Assembly (NCBI GenBank): GCA_045590215.1
Contig: JAZNQO010000026.1
Location: forward strand, 215,341-279,340
Reading direction: 5' to 3'
Length of the DNA: 64,000 nucleotides
DNA from: RUG563 sp045590215
GTDB lineage: Bacteria; Bacillota; Clostridia; Christensenellales; Aristaeellaceae
The position numbers were made by a program, and so were the translations under genes. This document shows, one piece after another, positions 33,850-43,366 of the stretch. Numbering within the stretch: the first letter of the stretch is position 1; each line of letters starts with the position of its first letter. Below the pieces are notes generated by a model, which made no database searches, was not told the origin of the DNA, and was given only the letters and a program-made list of their open reading frames with translations.

Positions 33850-35385
33850 ATGCTGGCTCGCGCATTATGCTATGCCCTGCAAGGGGTGGACGGCAGCCCC
33901 GTGATGGTAGAAACTGATGTCACAGGCGGTATGACTGCTTTTTCCCTCGTGGGTCTGCCGGATGCCGCCGTCCGGGAAAGCCGGGATCGGGTGCAGGGGG
34001 CTCTGCGCAATTCCGGCTATGCCCTGCCCATTGGCCGCATTACAGTAAACCTTTCCCCGGCTGACCTGAAAAAAGAAGGGGCGGTTTTTGATCTGCCCAT
34101 TGCCGTTTCCATCATCGGCGCATCTCGTCAGGCTGCCATGCCAAATCTTGATAAAACGCTGCTGCTGGGGGAATTATCGCTGGATGGCTCCCTGCAGCCC
34201 ATCCGGGGTGCGCTGGCTATGGTCATTGCCGCCTGTCAGCAGGGCATTGACCGGGTAATATTGCCTGCGCAGAACGCCCCGGAGGTGCAGTCCATTGCCG
34301 GCATCTGCGTCTATCCTGCCAATAACCTGAAAGAAGTCGTTCGTCACTTAAACGGTACAGAGCCGCTGCTTGCGCAGCAGCAAGTGCCCTATGAATCCGC
34401 CCTTTCTTCTTCCCTTCCCTCCCTTGATCTTTCGCAGGTTAAGGGGCAGCAGGGGGCCCGGCGTGCGTTGGAAGTGGCAGCCGCCGGTGGCCATAACCTT
34501 TTATTGATCGGCGTGCCCGGCAGCGGCAAAACCATGCTAGCACGCTGCCTGCCCGGTATTTTGCCGCCCATGACCTTTTCAGAAACCTGCGAAACCACAC
34601 GAATTCATTCCGTCGCCGGTACTTTGCCTGCCGGTCACGGCCTGATGACGGAGCGGCCTTTCCGCACGCCCCATCATTCGGTGTCCATTCCGGCATTGGT
34701 TGGCGGCGGCAGCGATGCCAGGCCCGGCGAAATCTCCCTGGCCCATAACGGCGTGCTCTTTCTGGATGAACTGCCTGAATATTCGCCTCATGTGCTGGAA
34801 GCCCTGCGGCAGCCCTTGGAAGACGGCACAGCCTCCATTTCCCGTGTCAAGGCAAGAGCGCAGTATCTGTCTCGGTGCATGCTGGTAGCCGGGATGAACC
34901 CTTGTCCCTGCGGAAATTTTGGCAGCAGAACCAGGCTTTGCACCTGCTCCGACGGTGCCATCCGCAAATATTTAAGCCATATATCCGGTCCCCTTCTTGA
35001 TCGCATTGATTTACAGGTGGAAGTGGACGCCGTGCCCGTCAGCGAAATCAACAGCTCCGCCCCGGCGGAAAGCTCTGCCGATGTGAGAAAACGGGTGGTG
35101 GCCGCACGGGAAATGCAGCAAAAGCGGCTTTCCCCCTATGGGCTATATAATAACGCCCAGATGTCTTCCGCCGCCCTGAAGGAGCTTTGCCCCCTGACGG
35201 ATGCCTGCCAGAACTTACTGACCAAGGCTGTGGAAAAGATGGGCATTTCCATGCGCGGGTACACCAGAATCATCAAAGTGGCCCGCACCATTGCAGACCT
35301 TGCCGGGGAAAAGGACATTTCCCCCATCCATCTGGCCGAGGCCATTCAGTACAGAGCCTTGGACAGTAAATACTGGGGGAAGTAA
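33850..35385 (+). CDS. comM: ComM/YifB Mg-chelatase-like AAA+ ATPase
   Basis: A 511-residue protein. In transformable bacteria ComM is a helicase that aids branch migration during DNA uptake. The N-terminal ChlI-like domain (FSLVGLPDAAVRESRDRVQGAL) precedes the AAA+ core with Walker A GVPGSGKTML (about residue 220) and Walker B GVLFLDELPEY. A cysteine loop MNPCPCGNFG..CTC is typical. GAGGTG precedes the ATG. dprA follows after three bases, which supports a recombination or DNA-uptake role. Confidence 0.93.
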   Translation: MLARALCYALQGVDGSPVMVETDVTGGMTAFSLVGLPDAAVRESRDRVQGALRNSGYALPIGRITVNLSPADLKKEGAVFDLPIAVSIIGASRQAAMPNLDKTLLLGELSLDGSLQPIRGALAMVIAACQQGIDRVILPAQNAPEVQSIAGICVYPANNLKEVVRHLNGTEPLLAQQQVPYESALSSSLPSLDLSQVKGQQGARRALEVAAAGGHNLLLIGVPGSGKTMLARCLPGILPPMTFSETCETTRIHSVAGTLPAGHGLMTERPFRTPHHSVSIPALVGGGSDARPGEISLAHNGVLFLDELPEYSPHVLEALRQPLEDGTASISRVKARAQYLSRCMLVAGMNPCPCGNFGSRTRLCTCSDGAIRKYLSHISGPLLDRIDLQVEVDAVPVSEINSSAPAESSADVRKRVVAAREMQQKRLSPYGLYNNAQMSSAALKELCPLTDACQNLLTKAVEKMGISMRGYTRIIKVARTIADLAGEKDISPIHLAEAIQYRALDSKYWGK

Positions 35386-35388
35386 CGC

Positions 35389-36483
35389 ATGGAATACACC
35401 AAAGAGCAATTGGCACGCATCTGGCTGCGCTGTGCCCCGGTGGCTTCATGGCGCAAGCTGGATAAGCTGAAAGAAAAGCTAGGCAGCGCACAAGAAGTAT
35501 GGAACCACTTCACCCCGGTTCATTACAACGAATTGGGGCCGGATACCTTTGCAACACTAGCCGATTTGCGAAGCGAAAAAATGCGTTCAGTGCTGCAATG
35601 TATGAACGCTTTTGATGTTCACGCCATCTTCCTTGGGGAGGCAGATTATCCCGCTCTCCTTTCCCGGATTTCTGTTCCTCCGGATGTTTTATTCGTGCAG
35701 GGGCATATCGACAACGAAAAGCTGGAAAAATCCATCGGTATCGTGGGCACCCGTCATCCCAGCCGTTATGGCAGCGTGCAGGGTCGCCGCATCGCAGAGG
35801 AACTGGCTCAAAGCGGCATCGCTGTCATCAGCGGCCTTGCCACCGGCATTGATACCTCCGCCCATGAAGGTGCACTGAAAGGAAAGGGCTATACCATAGG
35901 CGTGCTGGGCGGCGGCCATGCCCATTTCTTCCCTGCGGAAAACAGAACCCTGGCAAAGAACATGGTTGCATCCGGCGGTGCCGTCATCAGCGAATATCCG
36001 CCGATCACATCGCCCCACCCCTTGCAATTCCCCGTTCGCAACCGCATCATTTCCGGCCTCTCCCATGGGCTTTTGCTCATTGAAGCCAGAGAAAAGAGCG
36101 GCACCCACTCCACCGTCAATCACGCATTGAGTCAGGGCAGAGAGGTTTTCGCCCTGCCCGGCAATGTAGATTCTCCCGGCAGTGCCCTGCCGCTGAAGCT
36201 TTTGAAAGAAGGGGCAGCCCTTTGCACAGAGGCCGAAGACATTGTTTCCCTCATGGGCTGGGAAGCGAAACCTCCCCGGCAGCTATCCCTCATGGAAGAA
36301 AGCCCGGAGGAAGAAAACGACGCCATTTTGCAGGCTCTGACAGCAGAAGAAAAAACCTTGGAAGAACTCATCGCCATCACCGGCCTTTCCGCCGGGGAAT
36401 TGAGCATGCAGCTCACCCTCTTGGAATTAAACGGCCGTGTAGAACGCCGTCCGGGCAGAGCCTTCGCCCGTGTACGGCCGTAA
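35389..36483 (+). CDS. dprA: DNA processing protein DprA
   Basis: Loads RecA on incoming single-stranded DNA during transformation. The 364-residue protein has an N-terminal helical (SAM-like) part, the Rossmann-type core with GIVGTRHPSRYG, VISGLATGIDTSAHEGAL, GVLGGGHAHFFPAENRTL and SEYPP, and a C-terminal winged-helix (IAITGLSAGELSMQLTLLELNGRV). It lies four bases after comM. Confidence 0.95.
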   Translation: MEYTKEQLARIWLRCAPVASWRKLDKLKEKLGSAQEVWNHFTPVHYNELGPDTFATLADLRSEKMRSVLQCMNAFDVHAIFLGEADYPALLSRISVPPDVLFVQGHIDNEKLEKSIGIVGTRHPSRYGSVQGRRIAEELAQSGIAVISGLATGIDTSAHEGALKGKGYTIGVLGGGHAHFFPAENRTLAKNMVASGGAVISEYPPITSPHPLQFPVRNRIISGLSHGLLLIEAREKSGTHSTVNHALSQGREVFALPGNVDSPGSALPLKLLKEGAALCTEAEDIVSLMGWEAKPPRQLSLMEESPEEENDAILQALTAEEKTLEELIAITGLSAGELSMQLTLLELNGRVERRPGRAFARVRP

Positions 36484-36524
36484 TATAAAGAAAAATCCAT
36501 TTTGAACTATTGGAGGAATGAACC

Positions 36525-38639
36525 GTGGCAGCATCAAAACTGATTATCGTGGAATCTCCCTCGAAAGCACGCACCATGGCCAAGTTTTTGGGCCGTGGCT
36601 ATAAGGTAGAGGCCAGTCAAGGCCATGTGCGTGATATGCCCAAATCCCAGCTGGGCGTGGATGCCCAGAACGATTTTGACATCAAATATATCACCATTCA
36701 TGGCCGGGGAAAGATTCTGGCAAAAATCCGCAAGGAAGCCAAGGCTGCTTCCAAAATTTATCTGGCAACTGACCCTGACCGCGAAGGAGAAGCCATTTCC
36801 TGGCACTTGGCACAGACGCTGGGCATGGATGTAAACGAGCCCTGCCGCATCGAATTCCATGAAGTAACGCCCAAGGCTGTCCAGAACGCCCTGAAAAACC
36901 CCCGTTCCATTGACCTGGATAAGGTGGATGCCCAGCAGGCACGCCGGGCACTGGATCGGCTGATCGGCTATAAAATCAGCCCTCTTCTTTGGGCAAAGGT
37001 GAAAAAAGGCCTGTCCGCCGGCCGTGTGCAATCCGTTGCCACTCGTCTGGTGGTGGACAGGGAGCAGGATATCGAAGACTTCATCCCCGAAGAATACTGG
37101 GATATCACCGTTTCCGCCCTGCTGCCTGCCGCCCGTGGCCGCAAAACCAATTTCAATATGCGCCTTGCCACGCTGGACGGCAAAAAGGCGGAGCTGCATA
37201 ATGCACAGGAAGCGGCCAAGGCCAAAGAACGTGTGGAAAACGCCCATTTCGCCGTCTATAATATCAAAAACGGCGAGCGGCATAAGCTGCCTGCCTCCCC
37301 CTTCACCACTTCTTCCCTTCAGCAGGAAGCCAGCCGCAAGCTGAATTTCACCACCCAGAAAACCATGCAGGTTGTGCAGCAGCTCTATGAAGGCATTGAC
37401 CTTGAAAAAGAAGGCACGCAGGGTCTTGTCACCTATATCCGTACCGACAGTGTGCGCATTTCCGACGAAGCCCTGCAGGCCGTCCGTGCCTATATTCCCG
37501 AACGTTTCGGCGCAGAATATCTACCCGAAACCCCCAACGAATTCAAGGGGCCCCGTAATGCCCAGGATGCCCATGAAGCCATCCGTCCCACGGACGTAAC
37601 CCGCACCCCCGAAAATATCAAGGCTTCCCTTACAAAAGAGCAATTCCAGCTCTATCGCCTGATTTATTCCCGTTTCATCGCAAGCCAGATGAAGCCCGCC
37701 CTTTACGATACCCTTTCCATGGATATAGAAGGAAACGGCGTGGGGCTGCGTTTCTATGGCGAGCATAAACGCTTTGCCGGGTTTACTTCCGTTTACGAAG
37801 AAAGCACCGACGAAGCCACCGAAACCGCCGAATCCACCCTGCCCCAGTTTAACATCGGCGATCCCGTGATTGTGGAAAGCGTCTCCTCCGATCAGCATTT
37901 CACCCAGCCCCCTGCCCGGTTTACCGAAGGCAGCCTGGTTCGCATGCTGGAAGAAAAGGGCATCGGCCGCCCCTCCACCTATGCCCCCACCGTCACCACC
38001 ATCCTTGCCCGTGGCTATGTGATGCGTGAAAACAAACGCCTCTATCCCACCGAGCTTGGCAAAATGATCAATGCCATGATGACCCAGCATTTTGGGGAAA
38101 TCGTGGATGTGGATTTCACGGCACAATTGGAAGACGAATTGGATCAGGTGGAAGAAGGCAAGCTGGAATGGAAAAACGTACTTCGCAAATTCTATCCGCC
38201 CTTTGAAAAGATGCTCACCAAGGCCGAAGAAGCCATTGAAAAAGTGGAAATCAGGGATGAACCCAGCGATGAAATCTGCGACAAATGCGGTGCCCAGATG
38301 GTGTATCGTGTGGGCCGGTACGGCAAGTTCCTTGCCTGCCCTAATTTCCCCGAATGCCGTAATACCAAGCCCATCCTCACCTATATCGAAGCACCCTGCC
38401 CCAAATGCGGCGGCAAGCTGCTGGAAAAAACCAGCCGGAAAAACCGCAAATTCTACGGCTGCGAGCATTATCCCGAATGTGACTTTGTTTCCTGGGAAAT
38501 GCCCGTCAGCGAAAAATGCGAAAAGTGCGGCAGCTTCATGACCCTGAAAACAGCCCGTAATGGTGCCACGTTCCACCTTTGCAGCAACGAAACCTGCCGT
38601 CACAAGGTGGAAATCACCCCCGAAAAGACGGAGGAATAA
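36525..38639 (+). CDS. topA: DNA topoisomerase I (type IA)
   Basis: Relaxes negative supercoils. It has 704 residues and starts at GTG 36525 with GGAGGAAT upstream. The Toprim domain holds IIVESPSKARTM and DPDREGEAISWH, and the catalytic Tyr is in TYIRTDSVRIS (about residue 303). The C-terminus has three zinc ribbons (CDKCGAQ..CPNFPEC, CPKCGGK..CEHYPEC, CEKCGSF..CSNETC). topA between dprA and trmFO is the conserved Bacillota order. Confidence 0.97.
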   Translation: MAASKLIIVESPSKARTMAKFLGRGYKVEASQGHVRDMPKSQLGVDAQNDFDIKYITIHGRGKILAKIRKEAKAASKIYLATDPDREGEAISWHLAQTLGMDVNEPCRIEFHEVTPKAVQNALKNPRSIDLDKVDAQQARRALDRLIGYKISPLLWAKVKKGLSAGRVQSVATRLVVDREQDIEDFIPEEYWDITVSALLPAARGRKTNFNMRLATLDGKKAELHNAQEAAKAKERVENAHFAVYNIKNGERHKLPASPFTTSSLQQEASRKLNFTTQKTMQVVQQLYEGIDLEKEGTQGLVTYIRTDSVRISDEALQAVRAYIPERFGAEYLPETPNEFKGPRNAQDAHEAIRPTDVTRTPENIKASLTKEQFQLYRLIYSRFIASQMKPALYDTLSMDIEGNGVGLRFYGEHKRFAGFTSVYEESTDEATETAESTLPQFNIGDPVIVESVSSDQHFTQPPARFTEGSLVRMLEEKGIGRPSTYAPTVTTILARGYVMRENKRLYPTELGKMINAMMTQHFGEIVDVDFTAQLEDELDQVEEGKLEWKNVLRKFYPPFEKMLTKAEEAIEKVEIRDEPSDEICDKCGAQMVYRVGRYGKFLACPNFPECRNTKPILTYIEAPCPKCGGKLLEKTSRKNRKFYGCEHYPECDFVSWEMPVSEKCEKCGSFMTLKTARNGATFHLCSNETCRHKVEITPEKTEE

Positions 38640-38643
38640 TTGC

Positions 38644-39972
38644 ATGGATTTGCAAGTTTCGGTTATCGGTGCAGGCCTTGCGGGGAGCGAGGCGGCGTGG
38701 CAGCTGGCTCTACAGGGCATCCCGGTGAAGCTCATTGAAATGAAGCCGGAAAAAATGTCCCCTGCCCATCACAGCCCCCTGTTTGCTGAACTGGTCTGCT
38801 CCAATTCCCTGCGGTCAGACAGGCTGTCCAACGCCGTGGGTCTTCTGAAAGAAGAAATGCGGCTGTGCCATTCCCTCATTATGGAAGCGGCAGATGCTGC
38901 CAGAGTGCCGGCAGGCGGTGCCTTGGCGGTGGACAGGGATTCCTTTTCAGGCTATATCACAGAAAAGCTGAAAATCCATCCCCTCATTACAATTGAATAC
39001 CGGGAAGTGACGGAAATACCCGACGGCCCCGTGATTATTGCCACCGGGCCTTTGACCTCCGATGCCATGAGCGAGACAATCGCTCAATTGCCCGGCCTTG
39101 AAACCCTGAACTTTTACGATGCCGCCGCCCCTATCGTCACGCTGGATTCTTTGAACATGGAAAAGATTTTCCGGCAAAGCCGCTATGGCCGGGGGGATGA
39201 TTATCTCAATTGCCCCATGAATGAAGCGGAATACCACGCCTTTGTGCAGGCTCTGGTCTCTGCCGAAACGGCGGAAATTCACGGCTTTGAGGAAACGAAG
39301 GTGTTTGAAGGGTGCATGCCGGTGGAATCCATGGCAAAACGCGGCCCCATGGTTCTGGCCTTTGGCCCCTTGAAGCCGGTGGGGCTCATAGACCCCCGAA
39401 CCGGTAAAGAAGCCTATGCCGTGGTGCAGCTGCGACAGGACAATAAAGAAGGAACCCTCTATAATCTGGTAGGCTTCCAGACCCGGCTGAAATTTCCGGA
39501 ACAAAGGCGTGTTTTCGGCATGATTCCCGGCTTGGAAAACGCCGAATTTGCCCGATATGGCGTCATGCACCGCAACACCTTCCTCCAATCCCCCGGCTTT
39601 TTGAACGCTCATTTTGAAATGATTCATCGGCCGCAGTGCTATTTTGCCGGGCAGATGACGGGGGTGGAAGGCTATGTGGAAAGCGCAGCCAGCGGCCTTC
39701 TTTGCGGCCTGTCTCTTGGGCATGATTTGCGAGGCCTTGGCCCGGTGGAGCTGCCCGGCATCACGGCAATGGGGGCCATGGGACGCTATATCAGCACCCC
39801 CAACCGCCATTTCCAGCCCATGAACTGCGCTTTCGGCCTCATTGACGGGCTGATTGTGGATAAGCAGCATAAAAAAATCCGCAATAAGCAGGAACGCTAT
39901 ATCGTCATTTCCAACAGGTCTTTGGATTTCATGAGGCCGTGGTGTGCCAAAATTTACGGAGAAAACAGCTGA
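38644..39972 (+). CDS. trmFO: tRNA m5U54 methyltransferase TrmFO
   Basis: FAD- and methylene-tetrahydrofolate-dependent methyltransferase for U54 of the tRNA T-loop. The 442-residue protein has the FAD-binding VSVIGAGLAGSEAAWQLA, ELVCSNSLRSD with the catalytic Cys, YFAGQMTGVEGYVESAASGLL and a C-terminal PMNCAFGLID. The ATG is five bases after the topA stop, with GGAGGAAT near the end of topA serving as ribosome site. Confidence 0.97.
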   Translation: MDLQVSVIGAGLAGSEAAWQLALQGIPVKLIEMKPEKMSPAHHSPLFAELVCSNSLRSDRLSNAVGLLKEEMRLCHSLIMEAADAARVPAGGALAVDRDSFSGYITEKLKIHPLITIEYREVTEIPDGPVIIATGPLTSDAMSETIAQLPGLETLNFYDAAAPIVTLDSLNMEKIFRQSRYGRGDDYLNCPMNEAEYHAFVQALVSAETAEIHGFEETKVFEGCMPVESMAKRGPMVLAFGPLKPVGLIDPRTGKEAYAVVQLRQDNKEGTLYNLVGFQTRLKFPEQRRVFGMIPGLENAEFARYGVMHRNTFLQSPGFLNAHFEMIHRPQCYFAGQMTGVEGYVESAASGLLCGLSLGHDLRGLGPVELPGITAMGAMGRYISTPNRHFQPMNCAFGLIDGLIVDKQHKKIRNKQERYIVISNRSLDFMRPWCAKIYGENS

Positions 39973-40055
39973 TTATCGCCTTTTTTCCCGCTTCTTTCTG
40001 CCTTAAATTCCTTGTATACTACCCTCGGATCATACTGCAAAGGAGAATTCTTTTC

Positions 40056-40595
40056 ATGAGTATCGAGCTCAAAGGCACCACCATCTGTGCCGTGAAAAAA
40101 GATGGAAAAATCGCCATTGCCGGTGACGGTCAGGTAACCATGGGCGAAAGCGTCATTTTCAAGTCCAACGCCCGGAAAGTGCGCAGGCTCTTTGGGGGCA
40201 AGGTGGTGGCCGGGTTCGCCGGCACGGTGGTGGATGCTTTCACCCTCTTTGATAAATTTGAGGAAAAATTGACCCAGTGCGGCGGCAATTTAGAGCGTGC
40301 TGCCGTGCAATTGGCGCAGCTTTGGCGCAGCGAGCAGGGCATGCGGCAGATGAACTGCATGATGATCGTGGCGGACAGCGATCAGCTGCTGGTGCTCTCC
40401 GGCACTGGCGAAGTGATGGAGCCGGACAGCGGCGTGGTCGCCATCGGTTCCGGCGGTAATTACGCCTTGGCTGCCGCCCGGGCTCTTTCGGAAAACACTG
40501 CCCTTTCCGCTCATGAAATCGCAGAAAAGGCGTTGCATATCGCCGCCTCCATCTGCGTGTATACCAACGATAACGTGATCGTTGAAGATGTGTAA
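40056..40595 (+). CDS. hslV: ATP-dependent protease peptidase subunit HslV
   Basis: Peptidase ring of the HslUV (ClpYQ) protease. It has 179 residues. The family Thr catalytic site is at GTTICAVKKDGKIAIAGDGQVT, so the mature N-terminal Thr would follow a seven-residue leader MSIELKG. This resembles Bacillus CodW, not the MTT start of proteobacteria. GFAGTVVDAFTLFDKFEEKL and AIGSGGNYALAAARAL are signatures. AAGGAGA precedes the ATG. A TATACT near 40015 may be a promoter -10. Confidence 0.95.
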   Translation: MSIELKGTTICAVKKDGKIAIAGDGQVTMGESVIFKSNARKVRRLFGGKVVAGFAGTVVDAFTLFDKFEEKLTQCGGNLERAAVQLAQLWRSEQGMRQMNCMMIVADSDQLLVLSGTGEVMEPDSGVVAIGSGGNYALAAARALSENTALSAHEIAEKALHIAASICVYTNDNVIVEDV

Positions 40596-40610
40596 GGAGG
40601 TGTAGGCATC

Positions 40611-41981
40611 ATGGCAGAATTAACCCCCCGTGAAGTGGTGCGGGAGCTCAATCGCTATATCATCGGTCAGGACGATGCCAAGCGTGCCGTGGCCATTGCC
40701 TTGCGCAATCGCTATCGCCGGTCCCAGCTCTCCCCCGAAATGCGCGATGAAATTTACCCCAAGAATATTTTAATGGTGGGCCCCACAGGCGTTGGCAAAA
40801 CGGAAATTGCAAGGCGTCTGGCCAAGCTTGTGGATGCCCCCTTCATCAAGGTGGAAGCCACAAAGTTTACCGAAGTGGGCTATGTTGGCCGGGACGTGGA
40901 ATCCATCATCCGGGATCTGGCCGAAAACGCTTTCCATATGGTGAAGCGTGAGCATCAGGAAAAGGTAAAGACAAGGGCGCAGGTGCTGGCGGAAGACCGG
41001 CTGGTTACGCTGCTCATGCACCCACCCAAGAAGCAGAATACGAATAATAACCCCCTCGACTTCATCCTTGGCCGCAAGAACGAGCCGGAACCCACCGAAG
41101 AAGAAAAGACAGAGATCAGCCGCAAACGCAGTGAAGTGCGTGCGCAGCTCCTTCGCGGTGAACTGGAAGAAAAGGAGCTGGAAATCGAAGTGGAAGAATC
41201 CGCTCCCCAGCTGGAAGTGGGCGGTGCCTCCATCAGCATCGGCGATATGATGGGCGGCATGCTGCCCAAAAAAACCAAGCTGCGTCATGTGAAGGTAAAG
41301 GAAGCCCGGCAGATTCTCATCGAGGAAGAGGCGTCCAAGCTCATTGACGAAGACGCTGTGAAGGAAGAAGCGGTGCGCCGCTGCGAGCAAAACGGCATCG
41401 TCTTCCTTGACGAAATTGATAAAATCGCCGCCAAGAATGGTCAGGGGCATGGCCCAGACGTGAGCCGGGAAGGCGTGCAGCGTGATATCCTCCCCATCGT
41501 GGAAGGCTCCACCGTCAACACCAAATACGGCCCCATCCGCACGGATTTCATGCTCTTCATCGGTGCCGGTGCGTTCCATGTGGCCAAGATTTCCGATTTG
41601 ATCCCGGAATTGCAGGGCCGCTTCCCGGTGCATGTAAACCTCAAAAGCCTCACCAAAGAAGATTTTGTCAATATCCTCACGAAAACCGATAACGCCATCA
41701 CGCGCCAATATACCGCCCTTTTGGAAGTGGATAAAGTGCATCTCACCTTTGAAGATGAGGCACTGGAAGAAATCGCCGAAATTGCCATGCGCTCCAATGA
41801 AGAGGGCGAAGATATCGGCGCACGCCGCCTCCATGCCGTGTTTGAAGAGCTTTTGGAAGACGTTTCTTTCAACGCCGGCGGCGAAAACATGCCGGATGTG
41901 TATCTTTCCATCTCTGCCGATTATGTGAAAGAGCATCTCAAAACAGCCAAGCTCAACGATATGCGTCGCTATATTCTCTGA
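40611..41981 (+). CDS. hslU: HslU ATPase, unfoldase of HslUV
   Basis: AAA+ unfoldase that feeds HslV. The 456-residue protein starts LTPREVVRELNRYIIGQDDAKRAVAIALRNR. It has Walker A MVGPTGVGKTEIARRLA, Walker B GIVFLDEIDKIA and the inserted I-domain between them (about residues 110-240). The C-terminus DMRRYIL inserts into HslV pockets and is intact. It follows hslV by 15 bases with AAGGAGGTG. codY, often next in other Bacillota, is not here. Confidence 0.97.
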   Translation: MAELTPREVVRELNRYIIGQDDAKRAVAIALRNRYRRSQLSPEMRDEIYPKNILMVGPTGVGKTEIARRLAKLVDAPFIKVEATKFTEVGYVGRDVESIIRDLAENAFHMVKREHQEKVKTRAQVLAEDRLVTLLMHPPKKQNTNNNPLDFILGRKNEPEPTEEEKTEISRKRSEVRAQLLRGELEEKELEIEVEESAPQLEVGGASISIGDMMGGMLPKKTKLRHVKVKEARQILIEEEASKLIDEDAVKEEAVRRCEQNGIVFLDEIDKIAAKNGQGHGPDVSREGVQRDILPIVEGSTVNTKYGPIRTDFMLFIGAGAFHVAKISDLIPELQGRFPVHVNLKSLTKEDFVNILTKTDNAITRQYTALLEVDKVHLTFEDEALEEIAEIAMRSNEEGEDIGARRLHAVFEELLEDVSFNAGGENMPDVYLSISADYVKEHLKTAKLNDMRRYIL

Positions 41982-42009
41982 TTCAACAAACAAAAGGAGG
42001 CCATGCTTC

Positions 42010-42690
42010 ATGAAACCCTTAACCATTGCCATCGACGGCCCTTCCGGTGCTGGGAAATCCACCGTTGCCAATGCGGTTTGCGAAAAACTGAATATCCTGC
42101 ATCTGGATACCGGGGCCATGTATCGTGCCATCGGCCTGTGTGCACTGGAAATGGGCATTGACCCCTATGACGAAAAGGCTGTTTCCCAAATGTGCGAAAA
42201 AGGTCTGGCGCAGGTGGACGTAAAATACCACAACGGCGTGCAGGCCACTTATCTCAACGGTAAGGATGTTTCCCATCTCATCCGCACGCAGGAAGTGGGC
42301 GGTGCCGCCTCCACGGTTTCCCGGTATGTGCCGGTTCGCAGCATGCTGGTCAAGCGTCAGCAGGAAATGGCCGCCACCCAGCCCATGCTGCTGGACGGCC
42401 GGGATATCGGCACGGTGGTGCTGCCCCATGCCACGGTGAAAATTTTCCTCACCGCAACGGCTGAAGAGCGTGCCCGCCGCCGCATGCTGGAGCTTCAGCA
42501 AAGGGGCGAAGAAGCCTCTTTTGAAGAAGTGCTTTCGGAAGTCAACGCACGGGATTTGCAGGACACCACCCGTGCCCTCACCCCCTTGCGTCAGGCAGAG
42601 GATGCCGTGCTTCTGGATGCCACCAATCTCACTTTTGATGAAACCGTCAACGCCGTGATGGCTCTTGTGGAGGAAAAGTATGGAAAGTAA
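42010..42690 (+). CDS. cmk: Cytidylate kinase
   Basis: Phosphorylates CMP and dCMP. The 226-residue protein has the P-loop IAIDGPSGAGKSTVANAV, LDTGAMYRAIGL, LLDGRDIGTVVLP and FLTATAEERARRR, all typical of Cmk. AAGGAGG precedes the ATG. Its end overlaps plsC by 11 bases, and cmk-plsC is a common pair. Confidence 0.96.
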   Translation: MKPLTIAIDGPSGAGKSTVANAVCEKLNILHLDTGAMYRAIGLCALEMGIDPYDEKAVSQMCEKGLAQVDVKYHNGVQATYLNGKDVSHLIRTQEVGGAASTVSRYVPVRSMLVKRQQEMAATQPMLLDGRDIGTVVLPHATVKIFLTATAEERARRRMLELQQRGEEASFEEVLSEVNARDLQDTTRALTPLRQAEDAVLLDATNLTFDETVNAVMALVEEKYGK

Positions 42691-43306
42691 TCATCAGAAA
42701 AAGCGGAACTTTGCCTATTCCGTGGTCAGAGGCCTTGCCTGCTTCCTTTCCCACACCCTCTACCCCACCACCTTCCATAACCGGGAGCAATTGAACATGG
42801 ACGCCCCTTATATCCTCATTTCCAATCATCATTCCATGCTGGATCCTCTATTCCTTTGCTATGCCTGCAAGCATCATGAAATCCGCTGGCTTGGCAAAAA
42901 GGAAATCAGTAAAATGCCCGTTATTAGCTGGTTTGCCAAGAAAATCAATATGATTCACGTGGATCGCCATAATACCGATATGGCCGCCATGCGTCAGTGC
43001 ATGGCCGAGGTGAAAAATGGCGGCGTTCTGGGCATCTTCCCCGAAGGTACCCGGCATCAACCCAGCCTCATGCACGAAGTGGAATCCGGCACAGCGTTCA
43101 TTGCCCTGCGTGCCGGCGTGCCCCTTTTGCCTGTGTATTTCGCCAAAGGGCTCAAGCCCCTGCGCCATGTGCATGTGTATGTGGGCAAGCCGATGGATAT
43201 CTCCGCCCTCAAAGCCCAAGGCATGAATGCCGATACCGTCAACGCCCTCTGCGCTGATATCAAGGAAACTTTCCTTGCCATGGAAGCAGAGTATAAGAAA
43301 GCCTGA
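42680..43306 (+). CDS. plsC: 1-acyl-sn-glycerol-3-phosphate acyltransferase
   Basis: Makes phosphatidic acid from lysophosphatidic acid at the membrane. It has 208 residues with the acyltransferase motifs ISNHHSMLDPLF (H-x4-D), FPEGTRHQP and VPLLPVYFAKGLKPL, and a hydrophobic stretch near the N-terminus. GTGGAGGAAA lies just before the ATG inside cmk. It is the last gene of the housekeeping run and is followed by a strong terminator. Confidence 0.94.
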   Translation: MESNHQKKRNFAYSVVRGLACFLSHTLYPTTFHNREQLNMDAPYILISNHHSMLDPLFLCYACKHHEIRWLGKKEISKMPVISWFAKKINMIHVDRHNTDMAAMRQCMAEVKNGGVLGIFPEGTRHQPSLMHEVESGTAFIALRAGVPLLPVYFAKGLKPLRHVHVYVGKPMDISALKAQGMNADTVNALCADIKETFLAMEAEYKKA

Positions 43307-43320
43307 TTTTCTCCAATCAA

Positions 43321-43356
43321 AAAGGCACAGCCGCCAATCGATGCGCTGTGCCTTTT
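43321..43356. terminator. Bidirectional terminator between plsC and the HD hydrolase gene
   Basis: An 11-bp perfect stem (43321-43331 with 43345-43355) with A and T runs on the two sides. Confidence 0.92.
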
Positions 43357-43366
43357 TTGATATCCT

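Noticed and set aside
37521..38735. A 404-codon open frame opposite topA
   Set aside because: Shadow of the zinc-ribbon and core regions of topA; no ribosome site or motif.
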